Shown one piece after another: positions 9,874-22,690 of a stretch of 64,000 bases of DNA (the first letter of the stretch is position 1; each line of letters begins with the position of its first letter). This DNA is from Hemibagrus wyckioides. Taxonomy: Eukaryota > Chordata > Actinopteri > Siluriformes > Bagridae. Position numbers and translations under genes: made by a program. The notes under the pieces were generated by a model. That model was not told the DNA's origin. It ran no database searches and saw only the letters and a list, made by a program, of their open reading frames with translations. Where the stretch lies: the NCBI RefSeq assembly GCF_019097595.1, contig NC_080715.1, forward strand, positions 5,735,573 through 5,799,572, written 5' to 3'.

Positions 9874-10409
9874 CAGTACCAGTCAAAGGTTTGGACACAC
9901 CTTTTAATTCAGTGTTTTTTGTTTAGGGATTTATTTTCTACATTCTAGAACAATACTGGAGATTTCAAAACTATGAAATAACGCACATGGACTTCAGTAA
10001 TCCACATGTAACGACAACAAAAAACAGTCAGTTGTTATTTTAAGACACGAAGGTCTGGAATAGTTCTTGCAAGAACAGTATTGTCCAGTGCATTTGCAAC
10101 AACAATCAAGCACCATGATGAAACTGGCTCACATGAAGACCATCCCAGTAAAGCAAGACCAAAACTTACCTCTGCTGCAGAGGAGAAGTTCATTTAGAGT
10201 TACCAGCCTCAGAAATCACCAATTAACAGCACCTCAGATTAGAGGCGTTATGAAGGCTTTAGTAGCAGACATATCTCGATATCAACTGTTCAGAGGACAT
10301 TATTGTGGATTTCGGCCGCCTTCAGCATTGTTTTACAATGTAGAAAGAAATAAACATCAGGAAAGACCATGGAATTAGAAGATGTGTCCAAACTTTTGAC
10401 TGGTAGTGT
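9874..10409 (+). mobile_element. Internally deleted Tc1/mariner element
   Basis: Inverted ends are visible: CAGTACCAGTCAAAGGTTTG at the left and CAAACTTTTGACTGGTAGTG at the right, about 20 matching positions with few mismatches. Inside, 10120-10290 translates to degraded pieces of the N-terminal DNA-binding part of a Tc1 transposase (KLAHMKTIPVKQDQNLP, then FRVTSLRNHQLTAPQIR). The catalytic DDE part is gone. The right end follows directly after the deletion. It is a non-autonomous, inactive copy. Confidence 0.8.
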
Positions 10410-10783
10410 AGTCAACAAAGAAACATAAATTACCTGACAAAAACTGCAAATAAAATGATATTCTGGAGGCTTTTAATTGCTGGGGACAAATTGACCCCAA
10501 GGGCAAAATATTTTTTAAAATTTGGAGGGTTAAATCCTTAGCCATGTGTTGTTTTATGTAGCACCAGGGTCCTGGAGAAAAGTCAACGACAATAAAAAAG
10601 CTTCTTGACTTGACGTATAAAAGTGAAGCACTTGTTGCTCGTGTCAAAATGCAGTATAATCTACACAATAGCCCACTAAAGTTTTCCTTCAACTGATTCA
10701 AAGTAGCTCCTTTGCTGAGGAAATGAGAACATTTGCACCAGATTGTTGCTCCAAATCTCAGGCTTCCAGAGCACACAGACATT
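10410..10783. other. Unique intronic sequence
   Basis: Nothing recognisable. The minus-strand open frame here (135 codons) has no domain and is probably chance. Confidence 0.45.
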
Positions 10784-10988
10784 CATTTACATTTCTGGCA
10801 TTTAGTAGATGCCCTTATGCAAAGCGACTTACAATTTATCTCTCTCTCTCTCTTTTTTTTTTTTAAAGACACCTGAGCAACTGAGGGTTAAGGGCCTTGC
10901 TCAGGGGCCCAGCACTGGCAGCTTGGTGTACTTTGGATTCAAAAACTTTCTGATCAGTGACCTAGTACCTTAACCACTAAGTTACCAC
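10784..10988 (-). mobile_element. tRNA-derived SINE, tail type 1
   Basis: The plus strand reads the reversed tail (CATTTCTGGCATTTAGTAGA, then CCTTATGCAAAGCGACTTAC), then the body (GGGTTAAGGGCCTTGCTCAG), then the reversed tRNA-like head ending in TAACCACTAAGTTACCAC. A (CT)n(T)n tract at 10841-10864 has expanded within the tail. It is the same family as 6089-6270. Confidence 0.75.
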
Positions 10989-12383
10989 ATCCACATTCCG
11001 ATTCGCTCTGCACCATCCTCTTCATCCTTCTACTTCAGTTTTACTTACTCTTTACGACTATAAAGTTTGTTCGATGTAGCTGAAGCTGAGGTGTGTTACT
11101 CAGCAAGGTATTTGTTTTGGGTAGTCAAAATTCAAAGCAGCCATGAACATGTAAATAACACCAAAGCAAGAAGAGACGTAAACAAAAAAGCAGAGAACAG
11201 ACACGCAACCAACAGCAGGCTATAAATCGACAGGCTAATTAAGGTATAAACACGGAACAGGTGCACACTTTAGGAAAACAAACCAGACTAAAAGAGCAAC
11301 AATAGCACCTGGTGTGAAAGTAAAATGAAAACGCTCTGACAGGGCGATATCAGGTGAGAAACCCTGAATACCAAAAATTCTGACTTTTATATACTAAGGA
11401 TCTGTTGAATAGCAGGTTGCATCACTTGAAAATGAAATAAAGTGTCGCTAGCTGTCTGTATGGATTTCCTAAGCAGCCAGACCTATCAGGATTTATTAGC
11501 TAATAACGGTGCTATGTCTATTAAGCTTGATCAGACTCTTCAGGAGTTAGAGTAACAACCCCATGAGCACTGTGCAGTGAGGCTAAAGAGATCGTCCTGC
11601 CAATAAATCAGCATGGTCCGGAGTCAGGTGTGAAAACATCTCAGCAGAGGTAATGACGCCTTCACAGGGAGCCATAGCAGGGGTTAGGCTAATTAGGTTT
11701 CGGTTAGCGAGCCAGCGCATATGGGTCTTTGAGTTCTCTGAAGCTGAATTGATTGAAACCTCCAATCCAAATAAAAAACCTGCAACTAGAACTAATAAGA
11801 GGGAGAGCTCACGGCTCTGAACTAATAATGCAGCAGAACTTTCAGCAGGTAAGATTTAAAGTCTCTGGAGATTTTAATACATTCAGTTTATTTATTTATT
11901 TTTTATTTATTTATTTTTTATTATCACATTGACCTGTAGTTCTGAGTTGTAATTAATGGTTCAATTTACTTTGCAAATATCACAAAGCAATGATCTGTAA
12001 CTGTTTACTGGTTTAGCAGCATAACACAAGAGGACTAATTCAGAATAAATAAAGGCAAACTACGACTCTCAGTAGCAACCAATTGTTTCTTTGGGGATTT
12101 AAGAAATGGGCAGAGAATAGGTTATGATGAGCAATATCTATTTTAAAATGATTTTGCTAAAGTGTTCTTCCAGGACAGTTTTCCCTGTAAGTGATGCTAG
12201 CTAATTGCAGGCATATGTTATTTTAGGTATACAGAAACTCAATTAGCACTCACCTTTATTCTCCTTGACACCACATGTGCAGAAGGTCATGAAGATGCAG
12301 CAGGTCGCAAATACGCAGCACATGTTTTTAGCCTAACCTCTCAGATTAGCAGCTGCTCTGCAATAGAAAAAGAAGAAGAACTG
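10989..12383. other. Unique intronic sequence
   Basis: No gene is supported. A short TTTAT-rich stretch lies at 11886-11930. The rest is moderately complex, and 11400-11850 has few simple repeats. Confidence 0.45.
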
Positions 12384-12592
12384 AGGGCCTTTATTATCAC
12401 CACACATACATTACAGCACAGTGGAATTCTTTTCTTCACATATCCCAGCTGAGGAAGTTGGGGGTCAGAGTGCAGGGGTAGCTATGATATAGTGCCCCTG
12501 GATAGGGAGGGTTTAAGGGCCTTGCTCAATTGCCCAACAGTGGAGCTTGGTGGTGCTGGGGTTTGAAACCCGTTCCTCTGATCAACAACCCA
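12384..12592 (-). mobile_element. tRNA-derived SINE, tail type 2, head truncated
   Basis: The reversed tail (CCTTTATTATCACCACACAT, then TTACAGCACAGTGGAATTC) and body (GGGCCTTGCTCAATTGCCCA) match the copies at 14.6, 46.2 and 58.2 kb. The tRNA-like head stops after the box-B region. Confidence 0.7.
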
Positions 12593-14620
12593 AGAAGTAC
12601 ACATTATATGTGGATTGACTACATTTGGAGGGGATTGGGTGAAAGTTTAGCAGTTTAGCAGAGGTTCTGCACCATTTTGGGATTTTCATATCCTGGATAC
12701 ATGATACAAGACTAAATTTGCTAAATATACAATCTTAAACTCACAGTCTGGTTGATTCAATGCTAGTGATAGATTTAGGGGTCCAAGCACCAAAATGAAC
12801 TCGGATATAATGTGAAAGTTCAGGAGCAAAAAGTAATTGTAAATTTAAAAAAAAAAAAAAAAAATTGTAAATAATATTGATCTTAATCCAGAATTTAGTT
12901 TACAGTTAAAGGGATCCTTGGCTACAAAAGGTTAATTACTGCGATAGAGAATAATTTGTTATCAGGTGGAACTTGGAGGAAATTGGTAGAAAAATTCGAA
13001 CCAACAGGGTAAATCTGAATTAAAGCACAGATATGAGTGTCTGAGGGTTAAAGATCTTTCTCAATGGTCCAAATGTTGGAGATTCTCCACCATTTTCAAA
13101 GCCCAGATTCCTGGTTAACAGGGTTGTCCCACAAGCTTCCCATCTAGATCATTAATAGGCTGTCGGCTTTGGAAAAAATATGAAAGGGTATGGCATCACA
13201 TACCAGCATGATGGTTGCTATGCAATAGATAAGAATTAGCTATTAGCTGGGACTTGGCAGTGAGCATATTGGGAAAATTCTGTAAAAGCATATTAGCATT
13301 AATTTATAATAATAACCTTCCTTGATTAAATCTTAGTCACATCAGACAGTCTTGCTTTTTTGTAATCACACTGCACTAATAGGATAATTCAGATGCCGGC
13401 TGAATTGTATTGAGCTAATTTTTTTTATTTAAGTTGTCCTGGAGGGAGGATGTTAACGGAAATATAAAAAAGCCCTGCTGTGTTTTTTTTTTTTTTTTTT
13501 TTAATTGAACAGCCTTTGTTGCTAAAGTGTACATTCCTTATATTCCTGATTTAGATATGAGACTCTTATTCTGTTATTGTTATATCCACCTGGGAAAATG
13601 CATTCAAATTCAGCCAGAAGGCACGAGGCTGATTTAGTATTTGCCAAGTGTCAGACACAGAGGCATTGTATACCTGGTTATCTTTCAGATATCCCTTATT
13701 GTGGGAAAAAAAGCCGGCTTTGTTTTTTTCCTGAATCATTAATAAGAGTTAATGAGAGAGTCAACTCACAGTTGACTTTGAAACCTGAACACTATTTGAT
13801 TTGCTTAATGAAATCCCTTGACCTTGAAGAAATGGTCAAGGTCTGAGTTCTCTTTAGTAAATCAGGACACCAGACAGACAGGCAGACTGAGAAGTGTCCG
13901 CCCTAAAGTCATTCCCTCTCAGTGTACGTACTGGTGTTGTGTTTCTCCTCTGGCGTACATGAAAAGTTACTCCTGATTAAAGATGACGTTCTTGCAGTTC
14001 TGCACGGATAGGATTAAGATGCGGCAGGACTCGTGCTTTCTAATTGAATAATTGCCATTCGCCCAAACGGTCCCAGTGCGGAGCCTCTTCTCCACGAAAG
14101 TGTGCAATATTAACCATGACACAAGCTGAATCGGACCATAATTAATGGCACGAATCAATTACATATAATTACATACATATAAATTCAATTTGGAGAATTC
14201 CAGCGGGACAGGCTCCTCATTACGGAAATTGTGATGGAGTCCAAGTCCCTCTTGCAATGAGAATGAGAGTCCTTCACCTTCTGCAACTAGGTAACTATTT
14301 CCTCGGACTGAACTTTATTAATTTTACACTGATCTTGCTGAATATCACAGGTCTTCTTATTCACAGCCCCAGGGACATGGAAAACAAATAGAAAGTTGCA
14401 ACAAGCTAGAAACTGTAGGGAAGTCAATTCTATCTGCATGCTACTGGAAATAATCTTTGTTTGATTTGTGGAATAGGTTGAAAACTTGAAATTTGATTCG
14501 GATTCAATGATTGGATTGTCTTTTCAGTGTTGTCATGGACTCTGAAGAGAAGATAGCTGGGATGTAGTTTCATGTCAGAGGTGTGAGCTAATAAAAAATC
14601 ACCACATGGTCTTTTAAGCT
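12593..14620. other. Intronic sequence with possible conserved island
   Basis: Poly-A and poly-T runs lie at 12847-12863 and 13483-13502. The stretch 13870-14330 is higher in complexity, nearly free of simple repeats, and contains several ATTA/TAAT cores of the homeodomain type. It is a reasonable place to look for conserved non-coding sequence. No protein frame is convincing. Confidence 0.4.
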
Positions 14621-14832
14621 AAGAAGCCTTTATTTGTCACATATCCATTACTACAGAGTGAAATTCTTTATTCAGATAGCCCATCCTTGGAGGTTTGGAG
14701 TCAAAGTTCAGGGTCAGCCATAATGCAGCACCCCTGCACCCCTTGCTCAAGGGCCCAGCTGAGGCAGCTTGGCAGTGCTGGGGCTTGAACCCTGAATCTC
14801 TGATCAACAACCCAGAGCCTTAACCACTTGAG
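14621..14832 (-). mobile_element. tRNA-derived SINE, tail type 2
   Basis: The plus strand shows the reversed tail (GCCTTTATTTGTCACATATC), the body (TTGGAGTCAAAGTTCAGGGT, CTTGCTCAAGGGCCCAGC) and the reversed head (GGGGCTTGAACCC, then CCTTAACCACTTGAG). A short internal deletion removes part of the body relative to the 46.2-kb copy. Confidence 0.75.
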
Positions 14833-16044
14833 TGAATCCACGTTTATTCCAGTGCATCATTTTAGTTAATCACAGTCTGCCAGTTGATGACTATGATGCT
14901 AATCGATAAAGAAACTATGTTACCTCACTACATAAACAATAGAATTTTTTTACTAGATTTAACCAGCTTGATGCTTCTCTTTTGGGAGATGCAGTTAAAC
15001 TGATAAACTCACTATGAGCCAACAATTTGCTACTATTTTCCTTTCCCTGTTTATTCACACGTCGTTACTGACCTATCACTGCAAAAATTAGCGGGAGGTA
15101 TTTTCCAGCACTGCCTCTCTCTGCACCCAATCATAACCAGCCTGAAGTGTTTATGATATCTTTAATTTAGGTAGATCTCCTTATAGATTTTTTTAATTAG
15201 CATTCATTAACATTGCCAGTCAGCAATATCTAAAAACACAGAGTAAACACACTGATTTTGGCCTCAAACAATGTCTGTGAAACTTGTGCAGCTTGTGCTC
15301 TTATTAGCCATCCTGCACCACGGTCAGATCGAAGATTTACTTTTCCGATCAGGTTCCTCGCCTACTCGAGTGTTTATATTCACCTTGTTAATGCTCGCCT
15401 TGAGCAAATAAATTTTCAAGGCCTCATCCATATATTTTATTTTTCCACCTGATATTGATTGAGTGGCTGCATCGGTGTATCCTCAGGTGGAGATCTTATA
15501 GAGGGAAAAATTAGACTGCTTATACTTTTAAATAAATTAGGAATCATTCTGGAATGTCCTTGAGGTAACATTTGTTAAGGTTTGAAATTGTGACCAAGGC
15601 TAGGCACTTCTTTGTATTGCTGGTAGTGGAGTGTGGAAACTCATCTGGGTTATCATATGGTCTTAACATGCAGAAATGCAATCTTTTTTCTCGCCTCCCC
15701 TGTCAAGAAACGAGTCACCGCTCATTATGTGTATTATTATGTAGCGTTATTGTGCCTTTCAGCTCATCATTTCTTCAGTCTCTCTTGTTGTAGAGGAAGA
15801 ATATACTCTAGTGTGTGTATCCCTTATTTATAAAATAACTCCAGCACTGAAGGAATGGAACTAATGAGTGTGTTGTTGTATGTAACAGTCTGTGAAATAA
15901 TACGTGTATGTACAGAATGTAGTACATCCTTCACGAAATTGAGGTCCAGGGTTCCTGGTTTGATTTTGAGCATAAGTTTCCTCTCACCTTCCAAAAAACA
16001 TGTTGGTATTTGAACAGGCTGCTTTATTTGGCCCATGTTTTTTA
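14833..16044. other. Unique intronic sequence
   Basis: No gene or element is recognised. Complexity is fairly high throughout, and 15100-15500 contains few simple repeats. Confidence 0.45.
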
Positions 16045-16735
16045 TGACTTTGAAGTCTCCATCAATGAATGCATTAACACTGGTTTAATAGGTCACAGGC
16101 TTAGGCTTGTTTCAGGAAGAGGTAGGTCTTCAGCCATTGTTTGAAGAGATTCAGTGACTCAGCTGTTTGAACATCTCTGGGAAGTTTATTCCACCACCTT
16201 GGTGTCAGAATAGAGAAGAGTATGTATACCTACCTTTTACCGTGAGAGATGGGAGCAGTTGAGCAGGGCTAGTAAATCTGAGGGAGCGAGTTGCAGTTTA
16301 AGGAGTGATAAGAGGTAAGATGGTGCTGGTCCAGTCTTGACTTTGTAGGCAAGGGTCAGTGTTTTGTATCTGATTCATGTAGCTACTGGAAGCCAGTGAA
16401 GGAGCAGCAGTAGGGTGGTGTGGGAGAACTTAGGCAGGTTGAAAACAAGTCACGTAGCTCCATTTTGGATCATTTGCAGAGGACGAATTGCATTCAGAGG
16501 TAGACCTGCCAGTAGAGAGCTGAAGAAGTCCAGTCTTAAAATGACCAGAGACTGAACAAGCACCTGAGCAGCCTGTGGGAATAAAAATGTCCTAATCCTT
16601 CTGATGTTGTACAGAAGAAACCGACATGAGTATGTCACATTAGCAACATGGGAAGAAAAGGACAGTTGATTGTCCATGATTCTCCGAAGTGGAGATCAGA
16701 GAGTTATGTTCCCACTTCATGTACAGATCCACCAT
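16045..16735 (-). mobile_element. L2-like LINE, C-terminal RT end and 3' UTR, degenerate
   Basis: On the minus strand, 16677-16450 reads DNQLSFSSHVANVTYSCRF, LYNIRRIRTFLFPQAAQVLV and LAGLPLNAIRPLQMIQNGAT, the conserved C-terminal stretch of fish L2/CR1-type LINE proteins. After frameshifts it continues to WWNKLPRDVQTAESLNLFKQ near 16170. The copy is 5'-truncated and broken by stops. Its 3' UTR (GACTTTGAAGTCTCCATCAA on the plus strand) matches the copy at 50.9 kb. Confidence 0.8.
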
Positions 16736-17620
16736 GAACCTGATTATTCAAAAGCATTAACTAAAACCAAATAAATGTCTTCTTGGCTATAATTTGTAAG
16801 ATCTAATAGCACTCTTCCTCTTTGTTGATGCTGTTTTGCCCGTATCCCTTTGATGTTATTCCCATTGATAAATCAAATTCCCATTGAAGCATTTTCTAGT
16901 TTTGGTGCATCTGTAGTTTAACCATCCATAATGTAGGAGTTCTTAGGTGCAAAATCTATAGCAAGAACCTGGAACAAGCATGACAGTTGGCTATATATTG
17001 GTTTTTATAATGTGGATCCACAGCAGCAGAAAGCAAATAAAAAGCTTCAAGTAGATGAAGTATCAGGATGAATCAGGCAAGTCTGGAGGTTGTGAGAAGC
17101 TACACATTCATACTGCTCGATACACAGAGAAAGAAACAGATCAGTTGCATGTTAGTTGACACTCACGTGTTCTTTTCTCCGTTATTTGGTCCATACTTGC
17201 GCCTAAGCCATGCTGATATGGATTGGTTTGAGTAGTAGAGGAGCAGATATTGAATATGGAGAGCTCCATTAACGCAGATAGAGTCATGTGAGGAAATTGG
17301 GAAATGAGTGTGTGACAGTAGAACAGGAAAAAAAAAAAGAAATGAATGTGTGACCGAGTGGAGATAAAATAGAGGCAAGAGAGGGTTGAAAAAAAATATG
17401 GCTATTGTTCTTAATCACTGTTGTGCTGAATCGATAGGCACTCAAGCATGCTTCATTATCTGTAATGTGACTGAAAGGGCCACCATTAGCTGAGCAGGGT
17501 GACAAAGTGTGTGTGTGTGTAAAGATCATATGGTAGAGGACGACGTACCTTTGATGTGACATTTAGAGAAAACACGGCACAGGTCTCTTGTTTGTAAGAA
17601 AGCTTTACTTTGAATGAGTC

Positions 17621-17651
<31 letters not shown>

Positions 17652-18785
17652 TTTTGCACCACATGGTGTTTCTCCAATTATTCTCCATCATCGTGAATGT
17701 TCTGACCAAAACCGACACCCCCGAATGTATTTTCAGATAACAAGTCATTAAGTAGAAATAATTAGATATTAATTCATAATAATGGCATAGCATATCATTT
17801 TCAGCATATGGAAGCAGCTCAGAGCTTCCATACTGAACAAATTTGTCATCTGCTACTACAGAAGGCTTTCTGTGTATTCTTTTATACGGAAAAAAAAATA
17901 AAGATTATACCCTTTTTTCAGGGGACAAACACTTTCAGGCAGAGGACCTGTGTGGATAGTGCGTCCCTTTACAAATGAGACAGAATTTAACCTTAAGAAC
18001 CACATTCTGGGTATTTTGTACCTGGTTTGTACCTGTGCAGTACATTTTATTTTTCTTTAAAAGTCCAGTCGATGTATTGTTGTGCTAACTCACTTCAGAA
18101 TTCGATAGAAGCTTCCCAGAAACTCCAAGTGAGAACTGTGTTATTAATCTCTGATGCAGTGTGAGCTGTTGGTGATATGAGTAGCTGTGTGAGGAAATGA
18201 AATGAATCTCACAGGAAGCCCTCAGACGCTCGTGTCACCTCTGAGACACAGCTACTGCCTTCTGAAGTGGCCTTCTTTCTTTCTTCTAAAGAACCACGCC
18301 GATTTCTTTGCGAGATTCAGATCTATTCATTTGCAGTTTTGTCTTTCTGATACCGATACGCTCAAATACAGATATTTATCTGTCTTTCAACCAATCACAC
18401 TTACACCAAGGTGGCAAAGAGTAATTACTCTGTCACATTTCAGCCAAATGTATATCATAGCCATGACCTGTAAAAAAAAAGCAGGTTTATTGTAGCTTGG
18501 ATGGAGTGGGGTGACCTTTATTAGGAGCAATCCAATCTATATTTTGTCCAATCCAGGGACAAAACCAGGAATTACAACAAGGAACGACAAACACTGAGCA
18601 TGGGAAACGAAGACATGGGAATGAAGGAGACATATGCAAATTAATCCAAGAGAAATACAGAACAGCAGAACACATTAGGGGGATAAACCAATGAACAGAC
18701 AGAAGCAGAGACAGGAATGAACCAAAACAAACTAAAACACACATTGTAAACTCAAGACAGAAGAAGTACTTACCCCTGGTTGGAG
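16736..18785. other. Unique intronic sequence with CA tracts
   Basis: Short GT and CA repeats lie at about 17507-17520 and 17621-17646. No gene or recognisable transposon is present. The open frames across the CA tract are chance. Confidence 0.45.
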
Positions 18786-19305
18786 TCTCATGGTTTGGTG
18801 GTGCTCACTGCTGCTGGGGATAGATCTACGTAGTCCACCTGTGACCCAGGGGACAGCTTTGGTTAGAACCACTTGGAGGCTATCACGCCGTCTCTGAACT
18901 TCTGCTGCATCAGTCAGCTTTCATCAGGAAGGGATTAGTGCTATAATGAACTCAGAAACTACACTGACCTATTAGTTCTTTAGGAGCTCTTGGTTGGTGT
19001 TGTAGAAAGGACATTACCTACATTTACATTATTTCCTGTCCAGTGTCACCCAAATGAGGATTAGGTTCTCTTCTGAGTCTGGTTCCTCTCAAGGTTTCTT
19101 CCTTATATCATCTCAGGGAGTTTTTCCTCACCACCCTCACCTCAGGCTTGCTCATTGGGGATAAATGTTAGAGATAAATAGTAACTTAACTTTAAACTTC
19201 ATCATTTTTTCCTTATGTTTCTATACTTCTGTAAAGCTGCTTTGAGACAATGTCAACTGTTAAAGGCGCTATACAAATAAACTGAATTATGAATTATAAT
19301 TATAA
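18786..19305 (+). mobile_element. Dispersed repeat family A, long copy
   Basis: This is the longest plus-strand copy. The upstream body contains GCTCACTGCTGCTGGGGATA, followed by the ordered 3' blocks TCTGGTTCCTCTCAAGGTTT, CAGGCTTGCTCATTGGGGAT, AAGCTGCTTTGAGACAATGT and GCGCTATACAAATAAACTGA. The minus-strand copy at 51.3 kb shares the body, which fixes the element as at least about 500 bp. No protein frame is visible, so it is probably non-autonomous. Confidence 0.65.
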
Positions 19306-19504
19306 TTACTTATGCTGGGAAACTCAGAAAGGAGGATTCATGATAATAAGCTTTAGTTAAAAGCTCACATGTCATTTCTGAGATTCATTTGCATACATGT
19401 CTTCTCATTAGGAAGATGCTGCAAGTTAAGCAGGCATTCAACAGTTTAGGGATTTGAACTCATAGCCTTCCGGGACACTGCCCTGCTGCCCTGTTTCTCC
19501 CGTA

Positions 19505-19960
19505 TTCATGTTGTCTTCCTCAAATGGACCTTTTTTATTGGCTGGCTAATGAGACACCAGAGATGACCCGGAGAAGAAGGTGCTACTAGTCTGGGATTTT
19601 GCTCAGTCACAAAGACAGGAAAATCCCAGTTCTGCCTTAAGGGATGCCCCAGGGCAGCTTCCAGTGGCTCCCTGTAGCAGCCCACATCAGATTTAAAGCA
19701 CTGATACTTGATTAGAAAGACAAAAATGGACCTGAGGACATGTATCAAGCCCTGCTCTGCACCACACTCCCATTGACCCCAAGCAAGTCTCCATTCGACC
19801 AATCATCGCTCAGCTCTCAAAGTAGGTATGACTCTTCTCCGTTCTGGTACCCAGGTGGTGGAATAAAATTCCCTGAACAGCTGAGTCACTGGCTCTCTTC
19901 AAACAATTACTGAAGATTCACAAATCTGTCTGCACAGGATCTGCATTTGTTGACTGTCAC
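19505..19960 (+). mobile_element. L2-like LINE C-terminal fragment
   Basis: From about 19659 the plus strand reads FQWLPVAAHIRFKALILD, a stop, then KDKNGPEDMYQ. After a frameshift it reads WNKIP, a stop, then TAESLALFKQLLKIHKS near 19858-19925. This is the same conserved end as the LINE at 16.0-16.7 kb but in opposite orientation. Stops and frame changes show it is dead. Confidence 0.7.
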
Positions 19961-20690
19961 AAAGCGGTGAACATTGCTAGTGGGCACTGTTCATCAGCAG
20001 GCCTTACAAGCATCTGTCACACTGTCAAGACTGCTTGCTGAACTGGTCATGCATTTCGAAGCACCAAAGATTTACTGGATTCACTATTTAACAAAGATTA
20101 ATGACTACCAGACTCACTGTGGCGTTAGATGAGTCCTGATTATCTCCAATTCCTTTTTATGCCCGTCTTCAAATCAGGTCCTTTATCAGGCGAATAACTC
20201 ATGGGAAAGCATTTTGGCAGGGACACAAAGTGAATAGCTTAAGTATGCTTTGAGGGTGTCCTATATTTTTTGTCTTTTAGATGCTAGTTGACCCAACTTC
20301 TTGAGAGTGTTGCCCTTTAAAAGCAGAATTGCATGAAGTCTCCAAAACGTAGTTGGATGGAGAAAAAAAGGAATTAAAGAGAAAAAAAATGCATAGATGT
20401 CTGGTGTTGTCAGAGGCTATAGTAGTGGACCCGCTTGTTGACACTCTCCACAAGAAATCAAGGCTGTGGCAAATTTCCAAGCAAGCAATCTTGGTTGCTC
20501 CCTTTACTTTAACTCATTTTGGCTCATTATTCTATTCAAAGTGAACAGTTGTGGGAAGATCAAATAAAGCAGTTTTTGGTCTCAAGGGCCACACAGTGCC
20601 AGCTTAGGTTCTGAACCCATAACTTTTCCATAAGTTGACCAATCCTGTACACTGAACTACCATTGCCCCTCTTCCAGCCCTCGGTACCAT
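19961..20690. other. Unique intronic sequence
   Basis: Nothing is recognised apart from a possible continuation of the LINE 3' UTR at the left edge. Confidence 0.4.
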
Positions 20691-21030
20691 TTCTTTGGTA
20701 ATTCTTATGCTGCTGTGACCAGATTCATCCTGATGCTCTATTTCTGCTTGGATCTTCTGCACAGCCCCATGTCCCACATGAATATACTAAAGATATACAC
20801 TTCCCAAAAAGAATTTATCCCCAAGTCTCTTGCTTCAGTGGATAGTCTCATCTGGGTATTGGAGATTTGTACTTAGGACTGGCTTGTGCTCAGCTCACAT
20901 GTGTGTCTTTACTCTTTTACACCTGTATACTGTTCTGATTTATAATCCATCAGGCAGAACAAGATGGGTTCCCTTTAGAGACCGGTTCCTCTCCAGGTTT
21001 CGTCTTTGAATGGTCTTAGGGTGCTCCTAT
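20691..21030 (+). mobile_element. Dispersed repeat family A, diverged copy
   Basis: The body shows CAGATTCATCCTGATGCTCT and later GGTTCCTCTCCAGGTTTCG, parallel to the 18.8-kb and 51.3-kb copies. The 3' stem-like blocks and tail are missing. Confidence 0.5.
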
Positions 21031-21496
21031 CCTCCCCTAAATCTAGGGAATGATGCTTTGCTTTAACTGAGGTGAGGTGGATGAAGTTAAACAAATCCCA
21101 CATACACTTGTCAAACCCCTCCGGCTCACGCAACAAGTTCAATATGTATGTAAATGAGAGGTAATCAGTGTAACATGTGTTGAGCCTCTCAAATGTGTTA
21201 ATAGTGTCATTACACTCTTACCCCCTCTCCTTAATTGGTCTCTCTTTCTCTTCTCTCACTCTGTACTACTATCTCTATCTATTTCCCTTGTGAGATCATA
21301 CTTTATCTCCTCTCTCATGCTTGTACGCCTGAGTTTTCTTTCTCTCCTTCCTCTCTCTCTTTCTCTCTCTGTTTTTCTCTCTGAACTGGAACAGGTGGAG
21401 TATTAATTATGTATTAAAATATACAGGAGCCTAGCCATGATCCGCTTCACAGCACACCTTCTCATGCTATGGACTCCGGCACTGCCTCTCTAGCCC

Positions 21497-21536
<40 letters not shown>

Positions 21537-21802
21537 TCTTAAACCCTGCTTCCTTCTTCCATCCCCACTCTATCTCTCTTCAGCCCTTATTCTCTGCCCA
21601 TCCATGGCTCTCAGAAGTTCAGGGCTGAAGGACTCTATTTCCATACTGGGCACGTCTCAGAAAGTGAAAGGAGCTTTTGTTTCTTGGGCACACTTCCTCC
21701 AACAAAGCCCAGCCACAGTGGAGGAGAAAAACACTCAATAAAATGTCCCCAGGTTTTTCATATGTGTGCAAAAGCTTCCATTTGGCCACTTTGGTGTCCT
21801 TC

Positions 21803-21806
<4 letters not shown>
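21031..21806. other. Intronic sequence with CT tracts
   Basis: Pyrimidine-rich runs lie at 21230-21385 and a pure (CT)n at 21500-21540. The flanking sequence is unique. No gene is seen. Confidence 0.45.

Positions 21807-21883
<77 letters not shown>
21807..21883. repeat. (AT)n microsatellite
   Basis: About 38 uninterrupted AT units. It is self-complementary and could extrude as a cruciform. Confidence 0.97.
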
Positions 21884-21886
<3 letters not shown>

Positions 21887-22690
21887 GTCATGTTTATGTT
21901 CCCTAAATGTGTCATTTTAGAAGTGGTCTGTCTAGTGTTTTAGTGGTTTTGAACTGTATTGAATCTGAAAAATATATTAGAAAAAACGATTGCATAGGAA
22001 AAAAAAAGAAAAATACTATGCACTGTTATGAAAGATTTACAAAAGTGCTTCTGAATGTGTAGGAAGAAAGAGAACTATATGTTTGTTCATGCTTTATTCT
22101 GTTCATGGACACTGTGCATCCAGACCCTATCATGGGAAACATTATAAGTAAGGAAGGAATACTTTAGACTTTCCTGCATTCCTATTTGCAGTTCTAAATC
22201 ATTTATAATCGTTAGATTTTCTAGTGTTTAGAATCTTAGGTTGTTTTCATGGTTACTGTTTTTTGGCCTGTTCCTCTGGATTAGTTTCTTGTGTTCTTGT
22301 ATTTTTGTGGTTTTGACCAGGGTTCTTGTATGGATAACGATAAACCCAGCTCTTCACTATATATTTCTGTTTTATTCTTATTACAAATAGAACATGGATG
22401 GGACTGTTATACTATTTTACAGTGGTATGTTACACTGATTGATTGATTGATTGATTGATTGATTCCTGCCTTTTTCTGGTAAGGTTTGCAGAAAGAGGCT
22501 AGGAATGACAGCCAAGACTTAGCTCTAGTTTATGTGTTCTTAAATAAGAAGAACTGTGTTTTTTGTGTTTGGTATTTCACAACGACAAGAATCTGAAGAA
22601 TGAAGGTTATGTACGTGGTAGTTTGGGCCTTTGTTTTCATAAAACCACTTCTGATGCTCATGAGAAGCATGGTCTGCTCACTTGACAGGT
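21884..22690. other. Unique AT-rich intronic sequence
   Basis: A short (TGAT)n run of about seven units lies at 22436-22464. Nothing else is recognised. Confidence 0.45.

Noticed and set aside
10067..10378. Frame of 103 codons as a host gene
   Set aside because: It lies between Tc1 terminal repeats and reads as decayed transposase.
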